A DNA stretch of 64,000 bases from Streptomyces sp. R28 (lineage in GTDB: Bacteria; Actinomycetota; Actinomycetes; Streptomycetales; Streptomycetaceae), in contig NZ_CP163439.1 in NCBI RefSeq assembly GCF_041052385.1, forward strand, positions 4,577,001 through 4,641,000, in the 5' to 3' direction. This document shows, piece by piece, positions 1 to 8,367 of this stretch (positions are counted from its first letter, which is position 1; each line of letters opens with the position of its first letter). A program made the translations under genes and the position numbers. The notes under the pieces are model-generated. The model was not told where the DNA came from, searched no databases, and saw only the letters and a list, made by a program, of their open reading frames with translations.

Positions 1-682
1 GCAGCTGCCCGTCAGCGCCCAGGCTCGCGAGCACGGCGCGCGCGCCCATCACGCGCAACTCCTCGGCCGCCTTCACCGCGTCACCCACGGTGGACAGGGG
101 GCGCCCGACCGCTTCCGCGAGCTCCTCGGCGTTCGGCTTCACCACGTCGGGCCGCGCACGCAGGGCTTCGAGGAGGGCGCGCCCGGAGGCGTCCAGCGCG
201 ATCCGCGCGCCGCCCGCGTGTGCCCGGGCAACCACATCGGCGTACCAGGAGGGCGCGAGCCCCCGGGGCAGGCTCCCGCAGCAGGCGATCCAGTCGGCGT
301 CGCGCGACTGCTCGCGGACCGTCTCCAGGAGCAGCTCCTGCTCGGCCGCGGACAGCTCGGGACCGGGTGCGTTGATCTTCGTCAGTACCCCGTCCGACTC
401 CGCGAGCGCGATGTTCGAGCGGGTGGCCCCGGCGACCGGGACCGGCGCCACCTCGATGCCCTGCGCGTCGAGCAGGTCGGCGACGAGCGCGCCGGGCGCA
501 CCGCCCAGGGGCAGCACCGCGACCGTGCGCTGTCCGGCGGCCGCGATCGCGCGCGACACGTTCACGCCCTTGCCGCCCGGGTCCATGCGCTCGCCGGTGG
601 CGCGTATGACCTCGCCACGGTCGAGGGACGGGACCTCGTAGGTGCGGTCCAGGGACGGGTTCGGGGTGACGGTGAGGATCAT
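1..682 (-). CDS. fruK: 1-phosphofructokinase (PfkB family), 3' end outside window
   Basis: Phosphorylates fructose-1-phosphate to fructose-1,6-bisphosphate in the cytoplasm, after PTS uptake of fructose. The N-terminus begins MILTVTPNPSLDRTYEV, typical of actinobacterial FruK, and the PfkB signature GGKGVNVSRA lies near residue 37. About 227 codons are visible; the C-terminal ATP/anion-hole motif lies beyond the left edge. ATG 682 is chosen; GTG 688 is an in-frame alternative two codons upstream. The DeoR-type regulator ends a few bases upstream on the same strand, so the two are co-transcribed as a fru operon, and a fructose PTS gene would be expected next, outside the window. Family assignment is secure; the choice of 1-PFK over another PfkB sugar kinase rests on the N-terminus and the regulator. 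Confidence 0.9.
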   Translation of the reverse strand, partial: MILTVTPNPSLDRTYEVPSLDRGEVIRATGERMDPGGKGVNVSRAIAAAGQRTVAVLPLGGAPGALVADLLDAQGIEVAPVPVAGATRSNIALAESDGVLTKINAPGPELSAAEQELLLETVREQSRDADWIACCGSLPRGLAPSWYADVVARAHAGGARIALDASGRALLEALRARPDVVKPNAEELAEAVGRPLSTVGDAVKAAEELRVMGARAVLASLGADGQL

Positions 683-694
683 GCGCACTCGTTT

Positions 695-1456
695 CTAAAC
701 ACACAGCACTTCCGTGCCGCCGCGCTCGATCGCGGTGGCGTCTTCGGGGCTCAGCCCGCTGTCGGTGACCAGCAGGTCCACGTCGCTCAGGTCACCGAAG
801 CGGGCGAAGTGCTCCTGGCCGTGCTTGGAGGAGTCGGCCAGCAGCACCACACGGCGGGCCGCGGCCACGGCCGCGCGCTTGACCGCGGCCTCGGCGAGGT
901 CGGGGGTGGTCAGACCATGCTCGGCGGAGAAGCCGTTGGCCGCGACGAACAGGACGTCGGCACGAATCTCGCCGTACGCCCGCAGCGCCCAGGCGTCCAC
1001 GGCGGGGCGCGTACGGTGCCGTACGCGCCCCCCGACCAGGTGGAGCTGGATGCCGGGGTGGTCCGCGAGGCGGGCCGCGATGGGCAGGCTGTGCGTGACG
1101 ACGGTGAGGGACGCCTCCAGCGGCAGCGCGGCGGCGAGGCGGGCCACCGTCGAACCGGCGTCGAGGATCACCGTACCCTCGGTGGGCAGCTCGGCGAGGG
1201 CCGCCTTCGCGACGCGGTCCTTCTCGTCGGCCGCCGTCGACTCGCGCTCGGCGAGATCCGGCTCGAAGTCCAGCCGCCCGGCCGGGATCGCACCGCCGTG
1301 CACCCGGCGCAGGAGCCCGGCGCGGTCGAGGGCCTTCAGATCCCGGCGGATCGTCTCCGCCGTCACCTGGAACGCCTCTGCCAGCGACAGGACGTCCACT
1401 CGGCCGCCGTCACGGGCGAGCCGGAGGATCTCCTGCTGCCGCTCCGGTGCGTACAT
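695..1456 (-). CDS. DeoR/GlpR-family transcriptional regulator of the fru operon
   Basis: 253-aa repressor with an N-terminal DeoR helix-turn-helix (residues about 3-57, core TAETIRRDLKALDRAGLLRR) and a C-terminal sugar-phosphate-sensing domain with the DAGST anchor typical of DeoRC domains that bind phosphosugars. Family knowledge suggests that it represses fruK and a fructose PTS gene and is released by fructose-1-phosphate. It is first in the operon, with fruK starting immediately after its stop. ATG 1456 fits the family start (MYxPERQQEILRLA). An FruR role is inferred from the neighbour; the DeoR assignment is secure. Confidence 0.9.
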   Translation of the reverse strand: MYAPERQQEILRLARDGGRVDVLSLAEAFQVTAETIRRDLKALDRAGLLRRVHGGAIPAGRLDFEPDLAERESTAADEKDRVAKAALAELPTEGTVILDAGSTVARLAAALPLEASLTVVTHSLPIAARLADHPGIQLHLVGGRVRHRTRPAVDAWALRAYGEIRADVLFVAANGFSAEHGLTTPDLAEAAVKRAAVAAARRVVLLADSSKHGQEHFARFGDLSDVDLLVTDSGLSPEDATAIERGGTEVLCV

Positions 1457-1592
1457 GTCCGTTCGCCTCCGAACTGTGCCCGAACTTGTGGTTTCGCAGG
1501 GAGGCTACGCCCGGATTTCCGGAAAGTAAACAGGTTCGGGCCCAATCGGGCATGATCGGGCTTCCGAGCTGGGGAGAAACGGAAACGACGAA

Positions 1593-1618
1593 GGGCCCGG
1601 CACTGAAGTGCCGGGCCC
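1593..1618. terminator. Intrinsic terminator hairpin between the MFS gene and deoR
   Basis: Twelve-bp perfect inverted repeat (gggcccggcact / agtgccgggccc) with a two-base centre, directly after the stop of the leftward MFS gene. It lacks a long T tract, as is usual in Streptomyces. Confidence 0.8.
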
Positions 1619-1629
1619 CTCCCCCGCTC

Positions 1630-3186
1630 TCAGCCCGCCAGCGCGGGTTCCTTCTCCGTCGACGGCGACGGATCATCGGCCGCTCCCTCGATGTGCTGCG
1701 CCGGGCGCTTCGGCAGCGCGAACATCAGCAGGAAGATGACGCCCATCACCGCGGCCACCCACCCGAGCGCGTGCTGGAAGCCGTCCGCGAAGGCCATGCC
1801 GGCCGCCGTGCGCCCGGTGGCCTCGGTCAGCCGGTCGTCGACGACCCCGAAGAAGACCACCGAGACCAGTCCGAGGCCGAGCGCGTTGCCCATCTGCTGG
1901 ACGGTGCTGATGAGGCCCGACGCCGAACCCGCGTGCTCGCGCGGCACCTCCGACAGGATCGCGTCCGTCAGCGGGGCCACGATCAGGCCCATGCCGAGGC
2001 CCATGACAACCAGGGGCAGGGCCATCTGCCAGGGGGCGATGGACATGCCGTAGCGGCCGGACTCCCAGATGTAGAGCAGCACGCCGATCGCCATGACCAG
2101 CGCGCCCGCCTGGAGCACCTTGCGGCCGAAGCGCGGGACCAGCTTCTGGACGGACATCCCGGCCGCCGTCGAGACGGCGATCGAGAACGGGATCCCCGTC
2201 AGACCCGCCTTCAGCGGGGTCCAGCCCAGGCCGAACTGCATGTACAGCGTCCAGACCAGGAAGAAGATGCCGAGCGCCACGCCGAAGACGGTCTGTACGG
2301 CGATACCGGCCGCGAAGCTCTTCACCTTGAACAGCGACAGTTCGACGAGCGGGGAGCCGTCGCGGGCCGCCTTGCGCCTCTCGTACGCCACCAGCGCCGC
2401 GAGGACCACGAACGCTCCGGCCATGGACGCGTACCCCCACAGCGGCCAGCCCAGCTCGCGGCCGCGGGTCAGCGGGTAGAGCAGCATAAGCAGGCCGAGG
2501 GTGACGAGACCGACGCCGACGAGGTCGAGCTTCAGTGCCCGCGGCGCCTTGGACTCGGTGATGAAGCGGCTGCCCAGGATCAGGCCCGCGATGCCGACCG
2601 GGAGGTTGATCAGGAAGATCGGGCGCCATTCGAGGCCGAAGAGGTTCCACTCCGTGAGGAGTGCGCCGAGGAGGGGGCCGGTGACCGCGCCGAGGCCGAC
2701 CACCGCGCCGAACAGACCGAAGACCTTGCCTCGTTCGTGCGCCGGGAAGGTGGCGTGCACGATCGACAGGACCTGCGGGACCATCAGCGCCGCCATCGTG
2801 CCCTGCAGGATGCGGGAGGCGACCAGCATCTCCGGGTTCGCGGCGAAGCCGCACAGGGCCGAGGCGAGGGTGAAGCCGCCGATGCCGATGAGGAACAGCC
2901 GCTTGCGGCCATGGATGTCGCCGAGGCGGCCGCCGGTGATCAGGCCTGCCGCGAACGCGAGGGCGTAACCGGCGGTGATCCACTGGATCTGGCTGAACGT
3001 CGCGCCGGCTTCCCGCTGGATCGACGGGATCGCGACGTTGACGATCGTGACGTCGACCAAGTCCATGAAGGCCGCGGTCATCACGATGGCCAGGGCGAAC
3101 CACCGGCGGCGGTCTGCTGCGGTGGGCTGTGCGCCGGGGTTGGGCAGGGGTGCTGGTTCTGTCCCGGCTGAGGTCCGTGAGGTCAT
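1630..3186 (-). CDS. DHA2-family MFS drug efflux transporter
   Basis: 518-aa, 14-helix proton-coupled exporter of the EmrB/QacA (DHA2) class in the cytoplasmic membrane. TM1 carries the D-x-T-I-V-N-V-A pattern (DLVDVTIVNVAIPSIQ). The loop 2-3 motif A is GGRLGDIHGRKR and the antiporter motif C is GLGAVTGPLLGALL. The start follows a charged cytosolic leader (MTSRTSAG). It is divergent from a WYL/HTH regulator 62 bases away, which probably controls it. The substrate cannot be read from sequence. Confidence 0.92.
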   Translation of the reverse strand: MTSRTSAGTEPAPLPNPGAQPTAADRRRWFALAIVMTAAFMDLVDVTIVNVAIPSIQREAGATFSQIQWITAGYALAFAAGLITGGRLGDIHGRKRLFLIGIGGFTLASALCGFAANPEMLVASRILQGTMAALMVPQVLSIVHATFPAHERGKVFGLFGAVVGLGAVTGPLLGALLTEWNLFGLEWRPIFLINLPVGIAGLILGSRFITESKAPRALKLDLVGVGLVTLGLLMLLYPLTRGRELGWPLWGYASMAGAFVVLAALVAYERRKAARDGSPLVELSLFKVKSFAAGIAVQTVFGVALGIFFLVWTLYMQFGLGWTPLKAGLTGIPFSIAVSTAAGMSVQKLVPRFGRKVLQAGALVMAIGVLLYIWESGRYGMSIAPWQMALPLVVMGLGMGLIVAPLTDAILSEVPREHAGSASGLISTVQQMGNALGLGLVSVVFFGVVDDRLTEATGRTAAGMAFADGFQHALGWVAAVMGVIFLLMFALPKRPAQHIEGAADDPSPSTEKEPALAG

Positions 3187-3248
3187 GGTGTGAAGCTATG
3201 CCTTCATTAGGTCAGATCGTGTCCTACTTCTGCGGCATCCTCGGATTC

Positions 3249-4208
3249 ATGACGACGGATACTCCGGCACGGCTCCTCACGCTCCTCTCTCTTCTTCAGA
3301 CGCCCCGTGAATGGCCCGGCGGTGAGCTTGCCGCTCGGCTCGGGGTGTCCCGGCGTACGGTGCGGCGGGACGTCGACCGGCTGCGGGAACTGGGGTACCC
3401 GGTTCAGGCGACCAAGGGGGCCGACGGTGGTTATCGGCTCGTGGCGGGCAAGGCGATGCCGCCGCTCGTTCTCGACGACGAGGAGGCCGTGGCCATCGCG
3501 GTCGGGTTGCGGGCCGGGGCAGGGCATGCGGTCGAGGGGGTGGAGGAGGCGTCCGTGCGGGCGCTGGCGAAGCTGGAGCAGGTGCTGCCGGCGCGGTTGC
3601 GGCACCGGGTGACGACGCTTCAGGCCGCGACTACGCCGCTGATCAGTGGGGACGGGGCGAGTATCGCGCCCGAGACGCTGACCGTGATGGCGTCGAGTGT
3701 GGCGGGGCAGGAGCGGTTGCGGTTCGCGTACCGGGCGGGGGACGGCACGGAGTCGCGTCGCTTGACCGAGCCGTATCGGCTGGTGTCCACGGGGCGGCGC
3801 TGGTACCTCGTCGCGTACGACCTCGATCGGGAGGACTGGCGGACGTTCCGGGTCGACCGGGTGAGCGAGCCGTTCGCGACGGGGGCGCGGTTCGCTCCGC
3901 GGGAGTTGCCGACGGGGAGTGCTGCGGAGTATCTGCGGCAGTCGATGTGGCGGCGGCAGGAGACGTACGCGTTCTCGGTGACGTTCGAGGCGCCTGCGGA
4001 GTTCGTCGCGGCTCGGCTGCCTGGGTGGTTGGGGGTGCCGGAGGCGGTTGAGGGCGGGGGTGGGAGTGGGGCGCGGTGTCGGTTGCGGGGGACCGCGGGG
4101 GACTCGGTGGAGTGGATGGCGGTGCGGTTGGCGATGGTGGACTGCGAGTTCGTGGTGGAGTCGCCGGAGGAACTGGTGCGGTGTGTGCGGGAGTTGGGGG
4201 GCGGTTGA
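3249..4208 (+). CDS. HTH/WYL-domain transcriptional regulator
   Basis: 319-aa YafY-type regulator. An N-terminal winged helix (residues about 6-60, core GVSRRTVRRDVDRLRELGYP) precedes a WYL ligand-sensing domain (about 130-200; the WYL tract reads GRRWYLVAYDLDREDW) and a C-terminal WCX-like extension. ATG 3249 is chosen because the family starts just before the HTH; upstream in-frame codons run into the divergent MFS promoter. Position and divergence suggest that it regulates the MFS pump. Codon use becomes extremely G-rich over the last 60 codons. Confidence 0.88.
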   Translation: MTTDTPARLLTLLSLLQTPREWPGGELAARLGVSRRTVRRDVDRLRELGYPVQATKGADGGYRLVAGKAMPPLVLDDEEAVAIAVGLRAGAGHAVEGVEEASVRALAKLEQVLPARLRHRVTTLQAATTPLISGDGASIAPETLTVMASSVAGQERLRFAYRAGDGTESRRLTEPYRLVSTGRRWYLVAYDLDREDWRTFRVDRVSEPFATGARFAPRELPTGSAAEYLRQSMWRRQETYAFSVTFEAPAEFVAARLPGWLGVPEAVEGGGGSGARCRLRGTAGDSVEWMAVRLAMVDCEFVVESPEELVRCVRELGGG

Positions 4209-4554
4209 GTCGGGCGGGGCGGGTGCGGGTGCCTCCGGCGGTTAGGCCGGGGTGCTTGCGGGTGCCTCCGGCGGTTGGGCCGGGGTGCGTGTGGCGGCCT
4301 GTGGGGCTGGGTGGGGGTGCGCGTTGATGCCTGCGGCGGCCTGTGCCGGTTCGGCCGGGGTTCGCGTAGCGCCTGCGGGTGGGTGGTGGGTCGGGGCCGT
4401 GCCGGGGGGTGTCCGTCCTCGGTCGGGCGGTTGCCGTTGGGTTAGAGGTGCTGTTTTTTGACGCCCGCCGCTGCGGGCGGACACCCCCGGCACGTCCCCT
4501 TGCCGCCGTACGCGGGTGCGGCGCCGTGAGGGTGCGCCGTTCGGTGGCTCGGCT
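4209..4554. repeat. G-rich intergenic stretch with a 33-bp tandem repeat and a long inverted repeat
   Basis: No gene is seen. A 33-bp unit (beginning gcgggtgcctccggcggtt) occurs at 4225 and 4258, with a decayed third copy near 4325. A long inverted repeat pairs 4399-4415 with 4478-4493, one base different in length, enclosing a T6 run and a small hairpin (4462-4468 with 4473-4479). It lies between convergent genes and may act as a bidirectional terminator. Confidence 0.6.
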
Positions 4555-5229
4555 TCACGCCGGGCGTGCCGTGATGTCCTCCCACGGGAAGTCCCTCAGT
4601 GCCGCCAGGTTGCGCATCGCCAGGGGGGCGGGGCCCTCCGCGCCCTGTGCGGGGGCGTCTCCCGCTGCCCAGTTTTCTACGGCCACGCGTACCGAGGCGG
4701 CTGCCACCGCGGCGGCGAAGCGGAGGCCGGGGGCAGGGGCGGCAACGTTGTCGTCGCCCTCGTTTCTCCTCGCCAGGATCTCCGCGAGCCTTGCCTCCGC
4801 CTCATGGCACGCCTCCGCCCACACCTTGCGCAGCGCGGGGCTCGAGTCGGCCAGGCGGACCAGCGTGCGGACCCACTCCCAGGAGCGTGCGGAGACGCCG
4901 GCGTCCGGGGTGAGGATGTGGCGGGTCGCGTGTTCCAGGGCTTGGGAGACGGGTAGTTCCGGTGGGGCGGTGCGGACTGCTTCTGCCCAGCGGTCGGCGC
5001 CGGCCGCGTAGAGGGGGGCCACCGCCTCCTCCTTGGTGGCGAAGTAGCGGTAGAAGGTGCGCGGCGCTATGCCGGCGGCCTGGGCGATGTCCTCGGCTCG
5101 GGTGGCCCGTAGACCCTGCTTCACGAAGAGGGCGGCCGCGGCGCGGGCGATCTCCATGCGGGTCGCTGCCTTGCGTCGCTCCGTGAGGGACGGAGTGGCG
5201 GAAGGGTGGGCGGGGGTGGGGCTGCTCAC
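4555..5229 (-). CDS. TetR-family transcriptional regulator (SCO3201-like by position)
   Basis: 224-aa one-component regulator. The TetR_N helix-turn-helix spans residues about 14-60 (core AQAAGIAPRTFYRYFATKEE), followed by a helical ligand domain. GTG 5229 is preferred: upstream codons would read through a terminator stem and be proline-rich. Thirty bases before the start is the palindrome TGTG-A-CACA (5249-5257), a possible autoregulatory operator. It follows hrdD, the arrangement of SCO3201/SCO3202 in S. coelicolor, where overexpression of SCO3201 is reported to repress antibiotic production and sporulation. Orthology is inferred from synteny and not from alignment. Confidence 0.88.
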   Translation of the reverse strand: MSSPTPAHPSATPSLTERRKAATRMEIARAAAALFVKQGLRATRAEDIAQAAGIAPRTFYRYFATKEEAVAPLYAAGADRWAEAVRTAPPELPVSQALEHATRHILTPDAGVSARSWEWVRTLVRLADSSPALRKVWAEACHEAEARLAEILARRNEGDDNVAAPAPGLRFAAAVAAASVRVAVENWAAGDAPAQGAEGPAPLAMRNLAALRDFPWEDITARPA

Positions 5230-5268
5230 GTTCGGCAGGCTATGCCGATGTGACACAATCTGCCATTC

Positions 5269-5309
5269 GGGTGGGCCACCCCGTGGTTCAGGTACGGGGT
5301 GGCCCACCC
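5269..5309. terminator. Strong 16-bp hairpin terminator upstream of tetR
   Basis: Perfect 16-bp inverted repeat (5269-5284 with 5294-5309) around a 9-base loop. It separates the tetR promoter from leftward transcription coming from hrdD. Confidence 0.85.
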
Positions 5310-5333
5310 GTCTGCGTGCCCGGTGACCGAAAA

Positions 5334-5380
5334 GAGCCGGGCCCCGGCACCCAGGGGGGATAGGCGCCGAAGCCCGGCTC
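5334..5380 (-). terminator. Intrinsic terminator, leftward, with T run
   Basis: On the minus strand gagccgggc (5380-5372) pairs with gcccggctc (5342-5334) and is followed by TTTT. The 5381-5627 stretch between this and hrdD holds no convincing gene. It would be a roughly 270-nt 3' UTR of hrdD or a separate short transcript. Confidence 0.6.
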
Positions 5381-5627
5381 GGGGAGAGTCCCGGCGCCGG
5401 GGGGAGTGCGTCGGGACTTGGTCTGTCGGTACTCGGTATGGTCATGGTCGGCCGGCGGGGCGCCGTGGTCCTTGTCCGGGGGCCCGAGGGCGGTCGCCTC
5501 AGGAGCCGAACTGCCTTACCTGCAGGTCTTGTTCCCGGTGCCCCGCGCCTTGAAGCGGCGTTACATCGCCATGTTTGCGCGGTCTTTGGCCACCCGGCGT
5601 ACGCGCCCGCACGGCTCGTACGCCCCC

Positions 5628-5647
5628 GCCCCTGCGGCCGCAGGGGC
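5628..5647. terminator. 20-bp perfect palindrome abutting the hrdD stop codon
   Basis: gcccctgcggccgcaggggc is perfectly self-complementary (a NotI site is at the centre) and begins at the last base of the hrdD stop codon. It is a likely terminator or 3'-end stabilising hairpin. Confidence 0.6.
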
Positions 5648-6642
5648 TACGCGGCCGCGTCGAAGCCAGTGCTGTGCGCCAGCTTCTTCAGCTCCAGCAG
5701 GGCGTGCTTCTCGATCTGGCGGATGCGTTCGCGCGTCAGGCCGTGCTCCTTGCCGACCTCGGTCAGGGTGCGCTCGCGGCCGTCCTCGATGCCGTAGCGC
5801 ATCTTGATGATGGAGGCCGTGCGCTGGTCCAGGCGGCCGATCAGGTCGTCCAGTTCCTCGCTGCGCAGGAGCGTGAGGACCGACTGCTCCGGGGAGACCG
5901 CGGACGTGTCCTCCAGCAGGTCGCCGAACTGGGTCTCGCCCTCGTCGTCCACCGCCATGTTCAGCGAGACCGGGTCGCGGGCCCAGTCCAGGACGTCGAT
6001 CACGCGGTCCGGGTTCGAGCCGAGCTCGGCGGCGATCTCCGCGGGCTCCGGGTCGCGGCCGTGCTCGCGGTTGAACTCGCGCTGGACGCGGCGGATGCGG
6101 CCCAGTTCCTCGACCAGGTGGACGGGGAGACGGATGGTGCGGGACTGGTCGGCTATCGAGCGCGTGATGGCCTGACGGATCCACCAGGTCGCGTACGTCG
6201 AGAACTTGAAGCCCTTGCGGTAGTCGAACTTCTCCACCGCGCGCACCAGGCCGGCGTTGCCCTCCTGGATCAGGTCGAGGAGGGGAAGGCCGCTGCGCGG
6301 GTAGCGGCGGGCCACGGCGACGACCAGGCGGAGGTTGGAGCGGATGAAGACGTCCTTGGCCCGCTCACTCTCGGCGACCAGGGCCTCCAACTCGTCGCGG
6401 GTGGCGTCCGCCCTGGCCTCCTCGCAGCCGTCGAGGACCTGCTTTGCGAACACACCCGCCTCGATGATCTGCGACAGCTCGACCTCTTTGGCTGCGTCGA
6501 GCAACGGCGTACGCGCGATCTCGTCGAGGTACATGCCGACCAGGTCGCGGTCCGCGATCTCGCCGCCATGGGCGCGAACACTGCTTGCCGCGTCGGTCCC
6601 GCCAGTGGCGGACTGACGACGGGCGACGGCACGGGTTGCCAT
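5647..6642 (-). CDS. hrdD: RNA polymerase sigma factor HrdD (group 2 sigma-70)
   Basis: 331-aa sigma-70 factor lacking region 1.1. Region 1.2 is DLVGMYLDEIARTPLL. Region 2 includes RSNLRLVVAVARRYP, the core-binding DLIQEGNAGLVRAVEKFD and the -10 recognition helix YATWWIRQAITRS. Region 3 starts at RLPVHLVEELGRI, and region 4.2 holds the -35 helix TRERIRQIEKHALLELK. The start MATRAVARRQS matches HrdD of Streptomyces and has an AAGGGAG ribosome-binding site 6 bases upstream. Family knowledge: HrdD is a non-essential relative of HrdB with near-identical promoter specificity, induced by stress sigma factors. A SigR promoter is visible upstream. Confidence 0.95.
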   Translation of the reverse strand: MATRAVARRQSATGGTDAASSVRAHGGEIADRDLVGMYLDEIARTPLLDAAKEVELSQIIEAGVFAKQVLDGCEEARADATRDELEALVAESERAKDVFIRSNLRLVVAVARRYPRSGLPLLDLIQEGNAGLVRAVEKFDYRKGFKFSTYATWWIRQAITRSIADQSRTIRLPVHLVEELGRIRRVQREFNREHGRDPEPAEIAAELGSNPDRVIDVLDWARDPVSLNMAVDDEGETQFGDLLEDTSAVSPEQSVLTLLRSEELDDLIGRLDQRTASIIKMRYGIEDGRERTLTEVGKEHGLTRERIRQIEKHALLELKKLAHSTGFDAAA

Positions 6643-6724
6643 GCGTGCTCCCTTGCGATGTGGACTGGCGGGTGGTTCTTGAACGCTTGGGACTCTTCTC
6701 GAGTGCCCGCCGTTCGATGGAAAC

Positions 6725-6750
6725 AACGACTGGAATCAGGACAGAATTCC
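6725..6750 (-). promoter_or_regulatory. SigR-type promoter of hrdD
   Basis: On the minus strand GGAAT (6750-6746) and GTT (6727-6725) are separated by exactly 18 bases, the consensus for the thiol-oxidative-stress ECF factor SigR. The distance to the hrdD ATG is about 80 bases. In S. coelicolor hrdD has a known SigR-dependent promoter (hrdDp2). Confidence 0.85.
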
Positions 6751-6812
6751 CAACCCGCCCCCATATTTTTCTGATCTTGCAGTACCCTGTCCGGCCACGC
6801 GAGGAGGCATGG

Positions 6813-7343
6813 ATGTCGTCGGCACGTACAGAGGTGCAGGTCAGACCAGGAGTCGAGAGTGACCTCGAAGCCCTCACCGACCTCTACAACCACTATGTAC
6901 GTGAGACGCCCATCACATTCGATACCGCGGTCTTCACGCCGGAAGAGCGCCGCCCCTGGCTGCTCTCCCACCCTGAAGACGGGCCGCACCGGCTGATGGT
7001 TGCCGTGGAGAGCGGCCCCGCAGGCAACTCACAGCGGATTCTTGGCTACGCCACATCCAGCATCTTCCGGGCGAAGCCCGCCTACGAGACCTCCGTCGAG
7101 GTCACGATCTACCTCGCGCCGGACGCCGGCCGGCGCGGCGTCGGCAGCCTCCTCTACGAGGCCCTCTTCGAGGCCCTGGCGGACGAGGACCTGCACCGCG
7201 CCTACGCCGGGATCGCCCTGCCGAACGAGGCGTCCGTGCGGCTGCACGAGCGGTTCGGGTTCCGGCACGTCGGCACGTACCGCGAGGTGGGCCGCAAGTT
7301 CGGCCGGTACTGGGACGTCGCCTGGTACGAGAAGGAGCTCTGA
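6813..7343 (+). CDS. GNAT N-acetyltransferase, phosphinothricin acetyltransferase-like
   Basis: 176-aa GCN5-related acetyltransferase that uses acetyl-CoA. It follows the Pat/Bar pattern throughout: an early LYNHYVRETPITFDT tract, VEVTIYLAPDAGRRGVGSLL (acetyl-CoA pyrophosphate loop, R/Q-x-x-G-x-G/A form) and LPNEASVRLHERFGF near the C-terminus. ATG 6813 has a GAGGAGG site 5 bases upstream; ATG 6809 is out of frame. It is divergent from hrdD, so the SigR promoter region is shared. Substrate is uncertain; relatives acetylate phosphinothricin, methionine sulfoximine or similar amino acids. Confidence 0.88.
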   Translation: MSSARTEVQVRPGVESDLEALTDLYNHYVRETPITFDTAVFTPEERRPWLLSHPEDGPHRLMVAVESGPAGNSQRILGYATSSIFRAKPAYETSVEVTIYLAPDAGRRGVGSLLYEALFEALADEDLHRAYAGIALPNEASVRLHERFGFRHVGTYREVGRKFGRYWDVAWYEKEL

Positions 7344-7490
7344 GCCGCGCGAAAGGCCCGGCCCCTCAGCCTCCACCGCACCGGCCGGACCGCACCGATC
7401 AGCCGCAAGCGCCGATCAGCCGAACAGCAGCAAGCAGGCGCACTGCACCGACCAGCCGAACCGCACCCATCAGCCGAACTGCACCGACCG
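7344..7490. repeat. Degenerate short repeats at the 3' end of ligB
   Basis: Four to five imperfect copies of a roughly 16-base motif, gcaccgatcagccgaa. The repeats extend into the last codons of the dioxygenase gene, whose stop lies within one copy. Confidence 0.5.
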
Positions 7491-8255
7491 CTTCGCCAGC
7501 CCCATCCAGAACCCGTCGATCACCGACTTCTGCGCCGCCGGCTCACCGGCCGCGTCCGCCGCGCCCATCGTCACGAACAGCGGGGCGAAGTGCTCGGTGC
7601 GCGGGTGGGCGTAGCGACCCGCCGGCGCCTTGTGGAGGAAGTCCAGCAGGGCGTCCCAGTCGCCGCTCTCCAGTGCCCGGCGGCCCCAGTCGTCGAACTC
7701 CACGGACCAGGCGGGGATGCCGCCCTGCCGCAGGGCGGCGAGGTTGTGGGTGAAGAAGCCGGAGCCGACGATCAGCACGCCCTCGTCCCGCAGCGGCGCC
7801 AGCTTGCGGCCGATCTCCATCAGCTTCACCGGGTCGAGGGTCGGCATGGAGACCTGCAGGACGGGGATGTCCGCCTCGGGGTACATCTCGACGAGCGGGA
7901 CGTAGGCGCCGTGGTCGAGGCCGCGGTCGGGGATGTCCTGCACGGGGATGCCGGGGGCGCGCAGCAGTTTCCGGACGGACTCGGCAAGTTCGGGCGCGCC
8001 GGGAGCCGCGTACGTCACCTTGTAGTAGTGCTCGGGGAATCCCCAGAAGTCGTAGACGAGAGGAACGGTCTCGGTGGCACCGATGGCGAGCGGGGCCTCC
8101 TCCCAGTGGGCGGAGATCATCAGGATCGCCTTGGGGCGCGGCAGCCCGGCGGACCAGACGGCGAGCTCTCCGGGCCAGACGGGGTCGTCCGCGAGGGGCG
8201 GGGCGCCGTGGCTGAGATAGAGGGCGGGCATGCGCTCCTGCGTGGCGGCGGACAT
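7470..8255 (-). CDS. LigB-type extradiol ring-cleavage dioxygenase (DODA-like)
   Basis: 261-aa cytoplasmic class III extradiol dioxygenase of the 4,5-DOPA dioxygenase/YgiD group, normal length for the family. Likely metal ligands are the histidines in LYLSHGAPP, ISAHWE, and TEHFAPL near the C-terminus, with GSGFFTHNL and DHGAYVPL as further family blocks. The physiological substrate is unknown; YgiD-type enzymes cleave catechol rings such as L-DOPA. It is divergent from a MarR regulator with an AT-rich inverted repeat between them, a common pairing in which MarR senses an aromatic ligand. Confidence 0.88.
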   Translation of the reverse strand: MSAATQERMPALYLSHGAPPLADDPVWPGELAVWSAGLPRPKAILMISAHWEEAPLAIGATETVPLVYDFWGFPEHYYKVTYAAPGAPELAESVRKLLRAPGIPVQDIPDRGLDHGAYVPLVEMYPEADIPVLQVSMPTLDPVKLMEIGRKLAPLRDEGVLIVGSGFFTHNLAALRQGGIPAWSVEFDDWGRRALESGDWDALLDFLHKAPAGRYAHPRTEHFAPLFVTMGAADAAGEPAAQKSVIDGFWMGLAKRSVQFG

Positions 8256-8287
8256 GGCGGTGACTCCCTCCGGAGACCTGAAGCGTT

Positions 8288-8307
8288 ATTTGCTTCAAAT
8301 CTAAAGC
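8288..8307. promoter_or_regulatory. Candidate MarR operator between ligB and marR
   Basis: ATTTG-ctt-CAAAT (8288-8300) is a perfect 5-bp-arm inverted repeat, overlapped by gctt-n8-aagc (8292-8307), in the only AT-rich stretch between the divergent genes. MarR operators are short AT-rich palindromes of this kind. Confidence 0.5.
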
Positions 8308-8367
8308 TTATCTACTCAAAAGACGGTACGCCGCAGTAGTTAAAATTTCAAGGAGAGCTCTCGTACA

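Noticed and set aside
5381..5627. A short protein after hrdD ending KARGTGNKTCR on the minus strand
   Set aside because: A stop codon precedes it directly and there is no start codon, so it was treated as untranslated 3' DNA.
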